Below, in pieces: positions 8,866 through 18,428 of a DNA stretch of 64,000 nucleotides (within the stretch, counting starts at the first letter, position 1; the number at the start of each line of letters is the position of its first letter). Made by a program: the position numbers and the translations under genes. The notes under the pieces were generated by a model. It saw nothing but the letters and a program-made list of their open reading frames with translations, was not told the DNA's origin and did not search any database. This stretch comes from Candidatus Kryptonium thompsonii (GTDB taxonomy: Bacteria > Bacteroidota > Ignavibacteria > Kryptoniales > Kryptoniaceae), in contig LDXX01000001.1 of assembly GCA_001442925.1 (NCBI GenBank), forward strand, positions 1 to 64,000, given 5' to 3'.

Positions 8866-9930
8866 TTATTTAAAAGCATAACCCATTGAAATTCCAGCCC
8901 ATGGACGAGTTTCACCTTTATCTGGAAAGTTGATAAGCGGAGTAAACGAAACTCTAAAAACTAGACCACCCTTTTTAGGTTGATATCTATAGCCCAAAGT
9001 TAATGTCTCAAAGAATGCTAACTTCTCACCGTCAAAACCACCTATCACTGGAACTATACCTGCGCCAAACTCTAAATGATGTGATGTTTCTCTTCCTGTA
9101 AGAAAATTCAGCATAATCGGGAAACCAAAACCAAAAATCATCCAGCTTCCCCCTGCCCTGAAACTTAAATTTGGATGAAACCTGTAATCAATGTTAACTG
9201 AGCCAATCACTGAATTTCCAAATGCTTCGATATACCATGCCATTTGAGCAAAATCATTAGCAACTTCAGCAGTTTTAATTTCTTTTTTAACTTCGCTATT
9301 TACTTCAAATACATCTTGAAGCGCTAATAAAACTTTGTTTGCTTCTTCGGTCTCCTTATATCTTGAAATATAAGTTTGCTTTTTGTTATCGACCTTGAAA
9401 CTTAGGCTAATTTCATCGCCACTTCCCTTTAATTCCAAATCTTTAAGGTTGTTGCGGAGATAAACATTTTTAACTTCAATCTCTTCACCTCTTTTGGAAT
9501 ATAAATAAGATATAGCACTGACAAAGTTTTCCACGCTCGGACTTTGCTTAAGCGAGTCAAGTATATTTTGAATTTCCTGTCTCATTTTTTCATAAGGATC
9601 AGGTAAAATCTTCTCAAGTGGAAAGAAAAGTATATTCAGGAAAATTTCACTTGGTTCATTTAAATTACCAAATCCTGAAAATGAATACCCAGGTGTATTA
9701 GAAACCTCTGGCATTTCAATTTCAACAATGCTTTCATCGGTGATAAGTAATACATGTCTTACATATCCACCACCTAAAGTTTTCCAACCGAAATGATATT
9801 TCCATGCGTCAAATAAAAACTTCACGTTTTGGTCTTTTACTTGTGAAAATTCTTGGAGATCAACCCCTTGCTGTGCTTGTGCAATTGAACAAAAAATAAA
9901 CAAAACTGAAAATAAAACCTTACATTTCAC
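8866..9930 (-). CDS. Secreted protein of unknown function, probable outer-membrane beta-barrel end
   Basis: I do not recognise the family. A Sec signal peptide is clear (Lys-rich start, hydrophobic LFSVLFIFCSIAQAQQ, cleavage after AQA). The middle, about residues 100-210, is charged and helix-prone. The last ~130 residues alternate short hydrophobic strands with turns (VIGSVNIDYRFHPNLSFRAG, GGLVFRVSFTPLINF) and end in GISMGYAFK, close to the terminal aromatic pattern of outer-membrane proteins. So an envelope protein is likely. It lies between the unknown 126-residue protein and the methyltransferase in the polysaccharide run. Confidence 0.7.
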   Translation of the reverse strand: MKCKVLFSVLFIFCSIAQAQQGVDLQEFSQVKDQNVKFLFDAWKYHFGWKTLGGGYVRHVLLITDESIVEIEMPEVSNTPGYSFSGFGNLNEPSEIFLNILFFPLEKILPDPYEKMRQEIQNILDSLKQSPSVENFVSAISYLYSKRGEEIEVKNVYLRNNLKDLELKGSGDEISLSFKVDNKKQTYISRYKETEEANKVLLALQDVFEVNSEVKKEIKTAEVANDFAQMAWYIEAFGNSVIGSVNIDYRFHPNLSFRAGGSWMIFGFGFPIMLNFLTGRETSHHLEFGAGIVPVIGGFDGEKLAFFETLTLGYRYQPKKGGLVFRVSFTPLINFPDKGETRPWAGISMGYAFK

Positions 9931-9944
9931 AGCGCGCTACAGGA

Positions 9945-10325
9945 TTAAGTTTCCACAGATAAGACGGTGATTAGTTTTCTTTGTTTGTTCACCATGTAGG
10001 TTACATTGGTATCGTTAATTGGAATTTTATAAATTTTATATCTAACTTTAATGCTTTCCAATGGGAACGGGTCGTCTCTTAGTTTGTTTATCTCACCAAT
10101 CAATTTGCTGATTTTAATTAAATCACCTTTAAACAACTCAAGCAACTCCAAAAGCACGGTTTCCTTAAATCTTAAGCTAAATATGGGTGGTTTCTCACCT
10201 GAGCCTTTTAAAAGCAATTCCATTTTTAAAAATTCTTCATATGGCAGGATAGTTATATGTCTCCTACTCCCAGTCATCAAGTGTATTATTCTATCATCAG
10301 AAAGCTTACTCACGAACAATTCCAA
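9945..10325 (-). CDS. Unknown 126-residue protein
   Basis: No family recognised. The protein is soluble-looking, Leu/Lys-rich, with no signal peptide, and starts inside the end of the UXS gene (20-base overlap in another frame), so coupling is likely. Its C-terminal ~35 residues ([10 protein letters not shown]-x6[15 protein letters not shown]) vaguely resemble the closing strands of RelE/ParE-type proteins, but no antitoxin-like partner is adjacent and I would not call it a toxin. Its true start could be slightly different, because only the overlap supports the ATG at 10325. Confidence 0.6.
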   Translation of the reverse strand: MELFVSKLSDDRIIHLMTGSRRHITILPYEEFLKMELLLKGSGEKPPIFSLRFKETVLLELLELFKGDLIKISKLIGEINKLRDDPFPLESIKVRYKIYKIPINDTNVTYMVNKQRKLITVLSVET

Positions 10326-11253
10326 GTTTTTGCTTGAAGTATTCTAAGGTCATTTTCAGCCCATCTTTTCTCGGAACTTTTGGTTCCCAGCCAAGTATTT
10401 CTCTTGCTTTTGTTATATCAGGTCTTCTAACCTTTGGATCGTCGGGCGGAAGTGGTTTAAACACAATTTTGCTTTTACTGCAGGCAAGTTCCTTAATTTC
10501 CATTGCGAGTTCCAATATCGTAACCTCATCAGGGTTTCCCAAGTTTATAGGATAAACATAATCAGACATCAAAAGTTTAAAAATTCCCTCAACGAGATCA
10601 TCAATATAGCAAATACTTCTCGTTTGTTTTCCATCCCCAAATACAGTTATATCTTCACCTTTTAAAGCTTGTGTCATAAATGCTGGTATTGCTCTACCAT
10701 CGTCAATTCTCATCCTCGGACCGTATGTGTTAAATATCCTTGCGATCCTCGTATCAAGACCATGATACCGGTGATAAGCCATCGTCATCGCTTCTGCAAA
10801 TCTTTTTGCCTCATCGTATACGCCGCGTATCCCAATAGGATTAACATTGCCCCAGTATTCTTCGCTCTGTGGGTGCACAAGTGGATCGCCATATACCTCA
10901 CTTGTTGAAGCTAAAAGAAATCTTGCACCCTTTGCTTTCGCAAGCCCCAATGCTTTGTGAGTTCCAAGCGCACCTACTTTTAAAGTTTGAATTGGATACT
11001 TAACATAATCCATTGGGCTTGCAGGCGATGCGAAATGCAGAATGTAATCAACATCTCCAGGGACATAGAGAAATTCGGTGACATCATATTTTATAAATTT
11101 AAATTTTGGATGCCCAAAGAGATGAGCTATGTTATCAAGATTACCTGTAATAAGATTATCAAGGCAGATAACCTCATCCCCTTCCGCTATAAACCTATCG
11201 CAAAGATGCGAGCCAATAAATCCTGCACCACCTGTAATTACAACTCGAGCCAT
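10306..11253 (-). CDS. UDP-glucuronate decarboxylase (UDP-xylose synthase)
   Basis: An extended short-chain dehydrogenase that oxidises, decarboxylates and re-reduces UDP-glucuronate to give UDP-xylose, using bound NAD. It has the Rossmann [11 protein letters not shown] motif, [23 protein letters not shown], the catalytic ASTSEVYG serine region, a Tyr-x3-Lys equivalent in [11 protein letters not shown], and [11 protein letters not shown], all typical of UXS. ATG 11253 is chosen over the TTG at 11259, which overlaps the upstream stop. It sits two genes downstream of ugd, which supplies its substrate, with rfbC between. Confidence 0.92.
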   Translation of the reverse strand: MARVVITGGAGFIGSHLCDRFIAEGDEVICLDNLITGNLDNIAHLFGHPKFKFIKYDVTEFLYVPGDVDYILHFASPASPMDYVKYPIQTLKVGALGTHKALGLAKAKGARFLLASTSEVYGDPLVHPQSEEYWGNVNPIGIRGVYDEAKRFAEAMTMAYHRYHGLDTRIARIFNTYGPRMRIDDGRAIPAFMTQALKGEDITVFGDGKQTRSICYIDDLVEGIFKLLMSDYVYPINLGNPDEVTILELAMEIKELACSKSKIVFKPLPPDDPKVRRPDITKAREILGWEPKVPRKDGLKMTLEYFKQKLGIVRE

Positions 11254-11255
11254 TC

Positions 11256-11822
11256 TCAAAAATCATTTATTTTCAATTCAAGGACGATTTCAGATAGCCT
11301 CGGCAAATTTCTATCCTTGGCTGACAAAATTGGGTACTCAATGGGCCAGTTTATCCCGATTTCAGGGTCGTTCCAGATAATTCCTCGTTCATGCTCAGGT
11401 GAATAAAAATTGTCAACTTTATATTCAACCTCTGCAACTTCGGATAAAACAACAAAACCATGTGCAAATCCCTTTGGAATATATAACATTCTTTTGTTTC
11501 CTTCAGATAAGATTAAACCAAACCATTTTTTAAATGTGGGTGAATTTGGTCTTATATCAACAGCTACATCAAAAATCTCACCTTTTACACATCTTACAAG
11601 CTTTGACTGTGCGAATGGTTCAATTTGAAAGTGTAAACCTCTCAACACACCTTTTTTTGATTTTGAATGGTTATCTTGGACGAATTTTTCGCTTATCCCA
11701 ACCCTTTCAAATTCTTTATACGAATATGTTTCCATAAAAAAACCCCGGTCATCTTCAAAGACGACGGGCTCTATTATGATCAAACCAGGGATATTATCAA
11801 CGTAAGTGAATTTAAACGGCAT
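11256..11822 (-). CDS. rfbC: dTDP-4-dehydrorhamnose 3,5-epimerase
   Basis: A cupin-fold epimerase of 188 residues that converts dTDP-4-keto-6-deoxyglucose to the L-configured precursor of dTDP-rhamnose. Diagnostic segments are [20 protein letters not shown] (catalytic His region), [18 protein letters not shown], and [13 protein letters not shown], then [13 protein letters not shown]. The length is normal. The other rhamnose genes (rfbA, rfbB, rfbD) are not in the window, so they must lie elsewhere or the enzyme uses a related sugar. It is followed with almost no gap by the UXS gene. Confidence 0.95.
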   Translation of the reverse strand: MPFKFTYVDNIPGLIIIEPVVFEDDRGFFMETYSYKEFERVGISEKFVQDNHSKSKKGVLRGLHFQIEPFAQSKLVRCVKGEIFDVAVDIRPNSPTFKKWFGLILSEGNKRMLYIPKGFAHGFVVLSEVAEVEYKVDNFYSPEHERGIIWNDPEIGINWPIEYPILSAKDRNLPRLSEIVLELKINDF

Positions 11823-11846
11823 TATTTCAGGTTAATTTTTATTTTC

Positions 11847-13190
11847 TTAGGGGCGACCTATTCCGTAATATGTGAATCCAAGTCTTTTTAATTTTTCGGG
11901 GTTATAGATATTTCTCCCGTCAAATACGACCGGTGTTCGCATAAGTGTCTTCATATAGTTAAAATCGGGTTCTCTAAACTCCTGCCACTCTGTTATGAGA
12001 ACGAGCGCGTCGGCGTTTTTCAAAGCGTCGTATTGGCTTTTCGCATACTTTATTTTATTGCCAAAGATTTTTTTAGCGTTTGGAATTGCGACGGGATCAA
12101 ATGCAGTAATTTTGGTTCCAAGTTTCAAAAGCTCATTTATAATTGTAATTGATGGTGCTTCCCTCATATCGTCAGTTTTTGGCTTGAAAGAAAGTCCCCA
12201 TACGGCAATTTTTTTATCTTTTAAATCTTTTCCAAAATGTTTTTTTATCTTTTCCACGATAATTTTTTTCTGCCTTTCGTTTACCTCGTAAACAGAATTT
12301 ACAATCTCCAAATTCAAACCATTTTCTTCACCCATTTTTATCAATGCTTTTATATCCTTAGGGAAGCAGCTTCCACCCCAACCCACACCAGGAAATAGAA
12401 ACTTTGGACCAATTCTGTTGTCATATCCAATGGCAATTCTCACCTTTTCAACATCGGCGCCAAGCCTTTCGCACAAATTTGCTATCTCGTTCATAAATGA
12501 AATTCTCATCGCAAGAAAAGCGTTCGCGGTGTATTTCACCATTTCAGCGCTCCTTGTATCCATGACAAGAATTGGTGCACCCGTTCTAACGAACGGTTCA
12601 TAAAGCTCACGAAGAATTCTTTCCGCCTCCCCATTGTTTACACCTATTACAACTCTATCCGGAAACATAAAATCTTGCACTGCATTCCCCTCCTTTAAAA
12701 ACTCAGGATTTGACGCAACCTCTACTTCTACTTTCTCTTTAAATTTTTCAAGTTCTTTATCCATCATTTCCTTTATTTTATCAGCTGTGCCAACTGGAAC
12801 AGTTGATTTACTTATCAAAAACTTTTTAATTTGCTCTTCACTTTTTTCTGCTATCTTACGCAATATTTTTGCTATATCTTTAACAACTGAAAATAAAATG
12901 CTAAGGTCAGCATTTCCATTTTTCTTAGATGGTGTTGGGAGACAGAGAAAAATTATTTCAGAATTTTCAATTGTATAGTTAAGATCAGTTGTAAATTTTA
13001 ACCTTCCCGAGAAAAGATTCTTTTTCACTATCTCTTCAAGTCCAGGTTCGTAGATTGAAAGGATTCCCTTTTTCAGTTTATTAATTTTAGCTTTGTCAAC
13101 ATCCATACAGATGACATTATTTCCAACCTCAGCAAAACAAGCTCCCGTTACAAGTCCAACATAACCTGTGCCAATTATTGCAATGTTCAT
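11847..13190 (-). CDS. ugd: UDP-glucose 6-dehydrogenase
   Basis: Oxidises UDP-glucose to UDP-glucuronate with two NAD+. The N-terminal Rossmann domain starts IAIIGTGYVGLVTGACFAE; the central helix and catalytic region has ASNPEFLKEGNA and GWGGSCFPKD, with the catalytic Cys inside the latter; the C-terminal domain carries VWGLSFKPKTDDMREAPS. Length 447 is standard. Together with the UXS gene downstream it gives UDP-glucuronate and UDP-xylose for the polysaccharide. It starts 20 bases after glmS ends. Confidence 0.96.
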   Translation of the reverse strand: MNIAIIGTGYVGLVTGACFAEVGNNVICMDVDKAKINKLKKGILSIYEPGLEEIVKKNLFSGRLKFTTDLNYTIENSEIIFLCLPTPSKKNGNADLSILFSVVKDIAKILRKIAEKSEEQIKKFLISKSTVPVGTADKIKEMMDKELEKFKEKVEVEVASNPEFLKEGNAVQDFMFPDRVVIGVNNGEAERILRELYEPFVRTGAPILVMDTRSAEMVKYTANAFLAMRISFMNEIANLCERLGADVEKVRIAIGYDNRIGPKFLFPGVGWGGSCFPKDIKALIKMGEENGLNLEIVNSVYEVNERQKKIIVEKIKKHFGKDLKDKKIAVWGLSFKPKTDDMREAPSITIINELLKLGTKITAFDPVAIPNAKKIFGNKIKYAKSQYDALKNADALVLITEWQEFREPDFNYMKTLMRTPVVFDGRNIYNPEKLKRLGFTYYGIGRP

Positions 13191-13210
13191 TTTTAATTTT
13201 TAATTTTTAT

Positions 13211-15073
13211 TTATTCTACAGTTACACTTTTTGCAAGGTTTCTTGGTTGATCGACATCGCAACCACGCATGACAGCGATGTGATAAGCAAGCAATTGCAA
13301 TGGGATTACAGAAAGAATTGGCATCAACATATCAAGCGTTCCTGGAATTTGAATAATATGATCTGATAATTTTTTCACCTTGTCGTCAATCTCCGTGACA
13401 ATTGAAATTATCTTCCCTTTCCTTGCTTTAACTTCTTCCATATTGCTCAATACTTTCTCATAGACATTGTCTTTGACAGCGATAAAAACGACGGGCATAT
13501 TTTCATCGATTAATGCGATTGGTCCATGTTTCATCTCAGCTGCTGGATAACCTTCAGCGTGAATGTATGAAATTTCCTTCAACTTTAGAGCTCCTTCAAG
13601 GGCGACTGGATAATTAAACCCACGTCCAAGGTAAAGAAAATTGTGATGGTCTTTATATTTTTCTGCAAGAAGTTTTATGTAATCGTTTAATTCAAGAATT
13701 TTTTTAACTTTTTCTGGGATTGAGAGCAATTCTTTTGCTATTTCTCGTGCAAATTCTTGGGAGATTGTTTTTCTTTCTTTCCCAAGCAAAAGTGTAATTA
13801 AACTCAGCACAACAAGCTGGCTTGTAAATGCTTTCGTGGATGCGACTCCAATTTCAGGGCCGGCGTGGATGTATATCCCCGCTTGGCTTTCCCTTGCAAT
13901 TGTTGAGCCGACAACATTTACAATTCCAAGAGTAGTAGCTCCTTTTGCCTTGGCAAGTCGCAATGCTGCAAGCGTATCTGCGGTTTCACCGCTTTGGCTT
14001 ATTAACCAAACCACATCGTCTGGGAAGATTACAGGATTTCTATATCTAAATTCCGAAGCATATTCAACATCAACTGGAATTTCTGCATATTGCTCCAACA
14101 TATATTTCCCAACTAATCCAGCATGCCAACTCGTACCACACGCGGTGATGATGAATCTTCTCGCATTTAAAATTTTATCCATAACATCGGCAATTCCACC
14201 AAGTTTCACATCGCCATTTTCATTTACTCTGCCACGCATTGAATTATACAAACTTTCAGGTTGCTCAAAAATTTCCTTCAACATGAAATGTGGAAAACCA
14301 CCCTTTTCTATCTCCTCTAAGCTGAACGTTAGTTCATGAATTCTTCCATCAAGATTCGCAATTTCATTATCGCTTGTGGAGTGTATCTTTTTTATTTCGA
14401 TGCCGGAGCTTGAAATTATCCCAATTTCATCATCTTCAAGATAAATAACATTTCTCGTTAAAGCAACAATAGCTGAAGGGTCAGATGCAGTGATATACTC
14501 CCCATCTCCTAAACCAATTATTATAGGGCTTCCCTTCCTTGCAACGATCATTTTTTCAGGTTCATCTGCACAAATTATCGCAAGCCCATAGGTTCCTTCA
14601 ATATGTTTAAGGGCAATTTGAACGGATGTAATAAAATCTTTTGTGTTTTTGTAAAATTCTTCTATCAAGTGAGATATTACTTCAGTATCAGTTTGGCTTT
14701 TAAATATATGTCCGAGTGATTCAAGTTTCTTTTTCAAGGTTGAGTAATTTTCGATTATGCCGTTATGAACCACGGCGAATTTTCCAGTGCAATCAACATG
14801 TGGATGAGCGTTGATATCGTTTGGTTCACCATGAGTTGCCCAGCGTGTGTGAGATATCCCGACATTAAAGTTTGAAGTGCTACTAAAAGAAAAATTTTTC
14901 AGTTCACTTTCAAGTGTGGCAACTTTCCCTGCCCTTTTGTAAAGCCAAAGGTTGCCATCTTTTAATATAGCTATTCCCGCCGAATCATAACCCCTATATT
15001 CAAGCCGTTTCAAGCCATTGATTAAAACATCAATCGTATTTCTTTTGCCAATGTAGCCCACAATTCCGCACAT
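13211..15073 (-). CDS. glmS: Glutamine-fructose-6-phosphate aminotransferase (isomerizing)
   Basis: Makes glucosamine 6-phosphate, the entry to UDP-GlcNAc. Mature N-terminus MCGIVGYIG has the Cys2 nucleophile of the class II glutaminase domain, with HTRWATHGEP and VHNGIIENY. Two SIS domains follow (ACGTSWHAGLVGKY, SQSGETADTLAALR, EIGVASTKAFTSQ; then LGRGFNYPVALEGALKLKEISYIHAEGY), ending in the conserved QPRNLAKSVTVE. Full length at 620 residues. Its product feeds the WecA/WecB step encoded upstream and also peptidoglycan. No ribozyme-like leader is evident in the short gap before it. Confidence 0.97.
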   Translation of the reverse strand: MCGIVGYIGKRNTIDVLINGLKRLEYRGYDSAGIAILKDGNLWLYKRAGKVATLESELKNFSFSSTSNFNVGISHTRWATHGEPNDINAHPHVDCTGKFAVVHNGIIENYSTLKKKLESLGHIFKSQTDTEVISHLIEEFYKNTKDFITSVQIALKHIEGTYGLAIICADEPEKMIVARKGSPIIIGLGDGEYITASDPSAIVALTRNVIYLEDDEIGIISSSGIEIKKIHSTSDNEIANLDGRIHELTFSLEEIEKGGFPHFMLKEIFEQPESLYNSMRGRVNENGDVKLGGIADVMDKILNARRFIITACGTSWHAGLVGKYMLEQYAEIPVDVEYASEFRYRNPVIFPDDVVWLISQSGETADTLAALRLAKAKGATTLGIVNVVGSTIARESQAGIYIHAGPEIGVASTKAFTSQLVVLSLITLLLGKERKTISQEFAREIAKELLSIPEKVKKILELNDYIKLLAEKYKDHHNFLYLGRGFNYPVALEGALKLKEISYIHAEGYPAAEMKHGPIALIDENMPVVFIAVKDNVYEKVLSNMEEVKARKGKIISIVTEIDDKVKKLSDHIIQIPGTLDMLMPILSVIPLQLLAYHIAVMRGCDVDQPRNLAKSVTVE

Positions 15074-15104
15074 AGTTTCTCCCTTTTTTTGTTAAAATTA
15101 AAAT

Positions 15105-16739
15105 TTACCACACCAATTTTTCAAAGTTGAAAAACACCCATGCTTTAAATGTAAATAAGTTTTTCTTTGCTCCTTCAACATTTTTATAGTTTTTTATATC
15201 TAAGTATGAAAGTTCAAGGTTAAAGTTCAATCTTGAATTAAAATAATAAAATAGCTTTATTCCCACCAAATGAGTTCTTTCAACCACACCATATGGAAAT
15301 TTTTCTTTATATCCAGTTTCAACTGTTATCTCTGGAGCCATCCATGGTTTATCAAATGGTTTTTCAATTGACCCTTCACCATGTTCAATGAATTTATAAT
15401 TCAAGGTCAATTTTACTTTCCCAAATACCCACTGCGAGAGCCATACTTCCAAACTTTGAAAGTCATTCCCCAATGGATGTGCGATCGGGCGTTTAAATCT
15501 TAAATATTTAAGGGGTTCATACTCATGATTATAGGTTCTATTTCTAACTTGGGTATACTCCATATTTAATTCGCTGCCGATTATATTTAATATATCTCCG
15601 ATCCTAAAACCAATTAAAAATGCATATGTATTTGGTTCAAGTTCTCCTTTTAGTTTCCTCTGGTACATCCAATCATCTATGAGAAATTCAGCGTGGAAGT
15701 TCAAATTTCGAGCTGGGTAATAAGTTAAATCAGCATAGAAGAATATATTTGATTCTTTCCCGTCATTCACTTGAAACTCATAAAGGAAAGCGAATGGATT
15801 TGAAAGTGTTAAGTCAATACTACGACGATTTCCGCCATATAAAATAGATTGTCCAAACCCAAGATAAAGTTTATTCCATAAGTTTATCTCAAATCTACTG
15901 GCAGACAAATATCTACGGGCTTTTAACGTTTCAAGAGTATCAGATCTAATTTCTAATACCCTGCTGCTATCTGGTATTCTATCATCAAGCTGAGAGACAA
16001 ACCAACTATATTTAATTCTCCGTGAAAATAAGTCAACTTGAAGGATATCATATGGAATCGCATAATCTGAAATTAATAAATTTCCACCTCTCCCATACCC
16101 CCACTTTATATAATCCCGCCCCAATTTAATCGACAAAGGTTCAACATTTAATTTTAGATAACCTTGCTCCGTATATCCAGCAAAAAAACCAAGCCATCTT
16201 CTACCGGTGTAAGTTGTATCATCAAGCAAATTTTGATCCATTAAAGAATTATTATACAGTGTGAACTTATCACCGTAATAAAGTACAAACTTTGCTCTGC
16301 CCCTGAATCTTAAAAGACGGTTTGAATACCCATCACGCCAAGCATATTCAAAGAGCGTGACACCAGTTTTAAATTTAAAATCATCACTATCTTTTAAAAG
16401 ATTAGATGAATTTGATTGCTCCTGCGCATGTAAAAAATTGATCTCATCTCCAAATTCTTCTTCAAGCATCTTAAAAAGTCCCTTTTCAAAATCATTCGTT
16501 ATCTTTGTATTCTCTTTAACTATTTGTTTTGCTACCTCAATTCTTGAATATGGTTTATACCCCTGTGGTAGTTCCCTGAAGTAACCACGAACTTTGAGTT
16601 CTTCAATTATGCTGTAAACCCAGTAATCAGTTGGGATGGTCTCAGAAAATTGAGAAAAGGAACGATTCTCAAGAAAAATAATTATAATTACAATAAGAAT
16701 TGCAAATTTACTTGGGCAAGATTTTTTGTCAGCGCGCAT
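15105..16739 (-). CDS. Capsule assembly Wzi-like outer-membrane protein
   Basis: A 544-residue protein with an N-terminal signal sequence (FAILIVIIIIFLENRSFS) and a beta-strand-rich body. The FKTGVTLFEYAWRDGY, KLGRDYIKWGYGRGGNLLISD and ISDYAIPYDILQVDLF segments fit the Caps_assemb_Wzi family, outer-membrane barrels that help attach or organise capsule. The region at about residues 45-95 (ELKVRGYFRELPQGYKPYSRIEVAKQI) resembles the periplasmic helical start of that family. It lies in the polysaccharide operon just downstream of a decayed lipoprotein gene. Function in capsule retention is inferred. Confidence 0.75.
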   Translation of the reverse strand: MRADKKSCPSKFAILIVIIIIFLENRSFSQFSETIPTDYWVYSIIEELKVRGYFRELPQGYKPYSRIEVAKQIVKENTKITNDFEKGLFKMLEEEFGDEINFLHAQEQSNSSNLLKDSDDFKFKTGVTLFEYAWRDGYSNRLLRFRGRAKFVLYYGDKFTLYNNSLMDQNLLDDTTYTGRRWLGFFAGYTEQGYLKLNVEPLSIKLGRDYIKWGYGRGGNLLISDYAIPYDILQVDLFSRRIKYSWFVSQLDDRIPDSSRVLEIRSDTLETLKARRYLSASRFEINLWNKLYLGFGQSILYGGNRRSIDLTLSNPFAFLYEFQVNDGKESNIFFYADLTYYPARNLNFHAEFLIDDWMYQRKLKGELEPNTYAFLIGFRIGDILNIIGSELNMEYTQVRNRTYNHEYEPLKYLRFKRPIAHPLGNDFQSLEVWLSQWVFGKVKLTLNYKFIEHGEGSIEKPFDKPWMAPEITVETGYKEKFPYGVVERTHLVGIKLFYYFNSRLNFNLELSYLDIKNYKNVEGAKKNLFTFKAWVFFNFEKLVW

Positions 16740-16756
16740 GCTTTATCGGATTTGGT

Positions 16757-17120
16757 TTATATCTCCAGCTTTTTAGGGTAAAGGGTATATACTCGCCCTC
16801 CAAGGATATTCGAGAAAGAAAAATTACCGTTTTTATCTGTTAATGTTTGAGCAATCAGAGTTTGTTTTGAATGAGTAAAAAAAAAAGAGTTATATCAAAG
16901 GAAAACAGAAAAGGATAATTTTTCAAGGAGTATAAGATGGTTGAATCAACTTGAGGTAGGTTAAATAGGGAAATCCTTACTCCCGAAAAATCAGATGTAT
17001 CTTCAAGGATTACCTTTCCACTTATAGTTTTCCCCGATGGTTTAGTTGGGGAGCAGGAGGGAAAGATGAGGAGTAGAATGAGGATAATAATAGAAAAAGT
17101 GAAATTTTTATTTGTAGCAT
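16757..17120 (-). pseudogene. Decayed lipoprotein gene with carboxypeptidase-regulatory-like domain
   Basis: Reading across frames gives a lipoprotein signal (IIILILLLIFPSC, lipobox Cys), then SGKVILEDTSDFSGVRISLFN, the opening of a CarboxypepD_reg-like beta-sandwich. At a run of ten A (16877-16886; T on the coding strand) the frame is lost and resumes one frame over with TLTDKNGNFSFSNILGG, the next strands of the same domain, then stops at 16757. The only ATG (17118-17120) is also out of frame with the lipobox, so at least two frameshifts are present. It would have been the gene just upstream of the Wzi-like gene. A poly-A slip may be regulatory or decay. Confidence 0.7.
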
Positions 17121-17254
17121 TGATATTGACTATTCTAATATTCCCTTTTCCTTGTAGTTTGTTAACATAGGTAGAGATATATAAGTTGGTCTATGTTTCA
17201 TCCCCACCGCTGGATAGCTTTCAACGTTTTTTCTCTTTTTAATTATTTGCTTTG

Positions 17255-18385
17255 TTATCTCAATTCAGTTTTACTTATGTCTCTCGTTTTTTTAGGAGAG
17301 ATACTATTATTTGATCCTAGTTGCTTGGCTAGGTATTTTAAATATTTTGGAGTTTCAAAGTGTACGATTTTTCGATAAAGAGATAAATACATAACAATCC
17401 ATAGAAAAGTGCATACCTGAAGGATCAAACTTTTTTGCCAAAAAATTACAGCTGGGATGAAACTTATAAATGTGATTCCCCAGAAATAAATAGAGGTCGA
17501 TGAGTTTTCTCTCGTAATTCTCTTATAAACTAAGGAATGGAAATGCAGTATATCAGCTTTAGTTAAAGGGTAGCCTTTTTTAAATTTTCGCCTGTAGATA
17601 GAAAATAAAGTTTCCCACACGGGATATATCAGAAGTAACATTGGGAACCAGGGTGAGACCTGATGATGTCTTGCAACAAGAAGGATAGAAATTACAGATA
17701 TAAAAAAGCCAATGATATATGCCCCGGCATCACCCAAAAAAATTAAACCACGAGGATAGTTCCATATAAAAAATCCCAAAACTGCAGCTATAATAACGAT
17801 TGAGAGAAAAAGAAGAAATGTATCATTAACCTTAAAAGCCACATAAGCAAGTCCAATAAGAATAATCATAGACACTCCACTTGCGAGTCCATTAAAGCCA
17901 TCAATAAGATTTACAGCATTTGAAAAGCCTGCTATTGCAAGTATTGTAATGAAAAGTGATAATGGAAGAAATCGCAACAAATCGTCAAGCACAATTATAT
18001 CGAGCCTTGTAATTCTTACATCCATTAAAAAGAAGGAAAGTAAAGCAGATACAAGGGCAACTGAAAACCTAACCATTGGCGCGATTTTCTTTGTTAAATC
18101 TTCAGCGGTTCCTATCGCAAAAAGAGGGGTTGAGCATAATAAAATCATGACAAATAAATTTGTAAGCTCATTTTTTTGAAAGAAGAGAATAACGCTCGCT
18201 GCGATAAATCCTCCCCAAATAGCTACTCCACCGATACGAGGGGTAGGTTTTGAGTGAAATTTCTGTGGTTCACCGTTAGCAGAATCAAAGATAGCGCTAT
18301 TGTTGCTATTGTTAGTAAATCCATAGCGAATAATAAAAAAGCAAAGTAAAAATGAGACTAAAAATGAAACAAGTGACCAAAGCAT
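17255..18385 (-). CDS. Undecaprenyl-phosphate sugar-1-phosphate transferase (WecA/WbpL-like PNPT)
   Basis: A 376-residue multi-pass membrane enzyme (about 10-11 segments) of the polyprenyl-phosphate N-acetylhexosamine-1-phosphate transferase family. It starts polysaccharide synthesis by placing HexNAc-1-P on undecaprenyl phosphate. Motifs seen: KPTPRIGGVAIW, GTAEDLTKKIAP (a variant with E-D in place of the usual D-D), NAVNLIDGFNGLASG, and FLGDAGAYIIGF. HFHSLVYKR near residue 285 is the cytoplasmic His-rich loop. It lies just downstream of wecB, as expected for an initiation module. The sugar is probably GlcNAc or a derivative. Confidence 0.88.
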   Translation of the reverse strand: MLWSLVSFLVSFLLCFFIIRYGFTNNSNNSAIFDSANGEPQKFHSKPTPRIGGVAIWGGFIAASVILFFQKNELTNLFVMILLCSTPLFAIGTAEDLTKKIAPMVRFSVALVSALLSFFLMDVRITRLDIIVLDDLLRFLPLSLFITILAIAGFSNAVNLIDGFNGLASGVSMIILIGLAYVAFKVNDTFLLFLSIVIIAAVLGFFIWNYPRGLIFLGDAGAYIIGFFISVISILLVARHHQVSPWFPMLLLIYPVWETLFSIYRRKFKKGYPLTKADILHFHSLVYKRITRENSSTSIYFWGITFISFIPAVIFWQKSLILQVCTFLWIVMYLSLYRKIVHFETPKYLKYLAKQLGSNNSISPKKTRDISKTELR

Positions 18386-18428
18386 AAAATTTACGAACTT
18401 ATTTTAAACCTTCCTTATCCCCAAATAT

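Noticed and set aside
9945-10325. RelE/ParE toxin call
   Set aside because: Only the last strands look similar and no antitoxin is adjacent.
10987-11406. Plus-strand frames of 139 and 83 codons
   Set aside because: Antisense to UXS and rfbC, both full-length and well conserved.
13836-14339. A 167-codon plus-strand frame
   Set aside because: Antisense to the glmS SIS region; no ribosome site and no recognisable motif.
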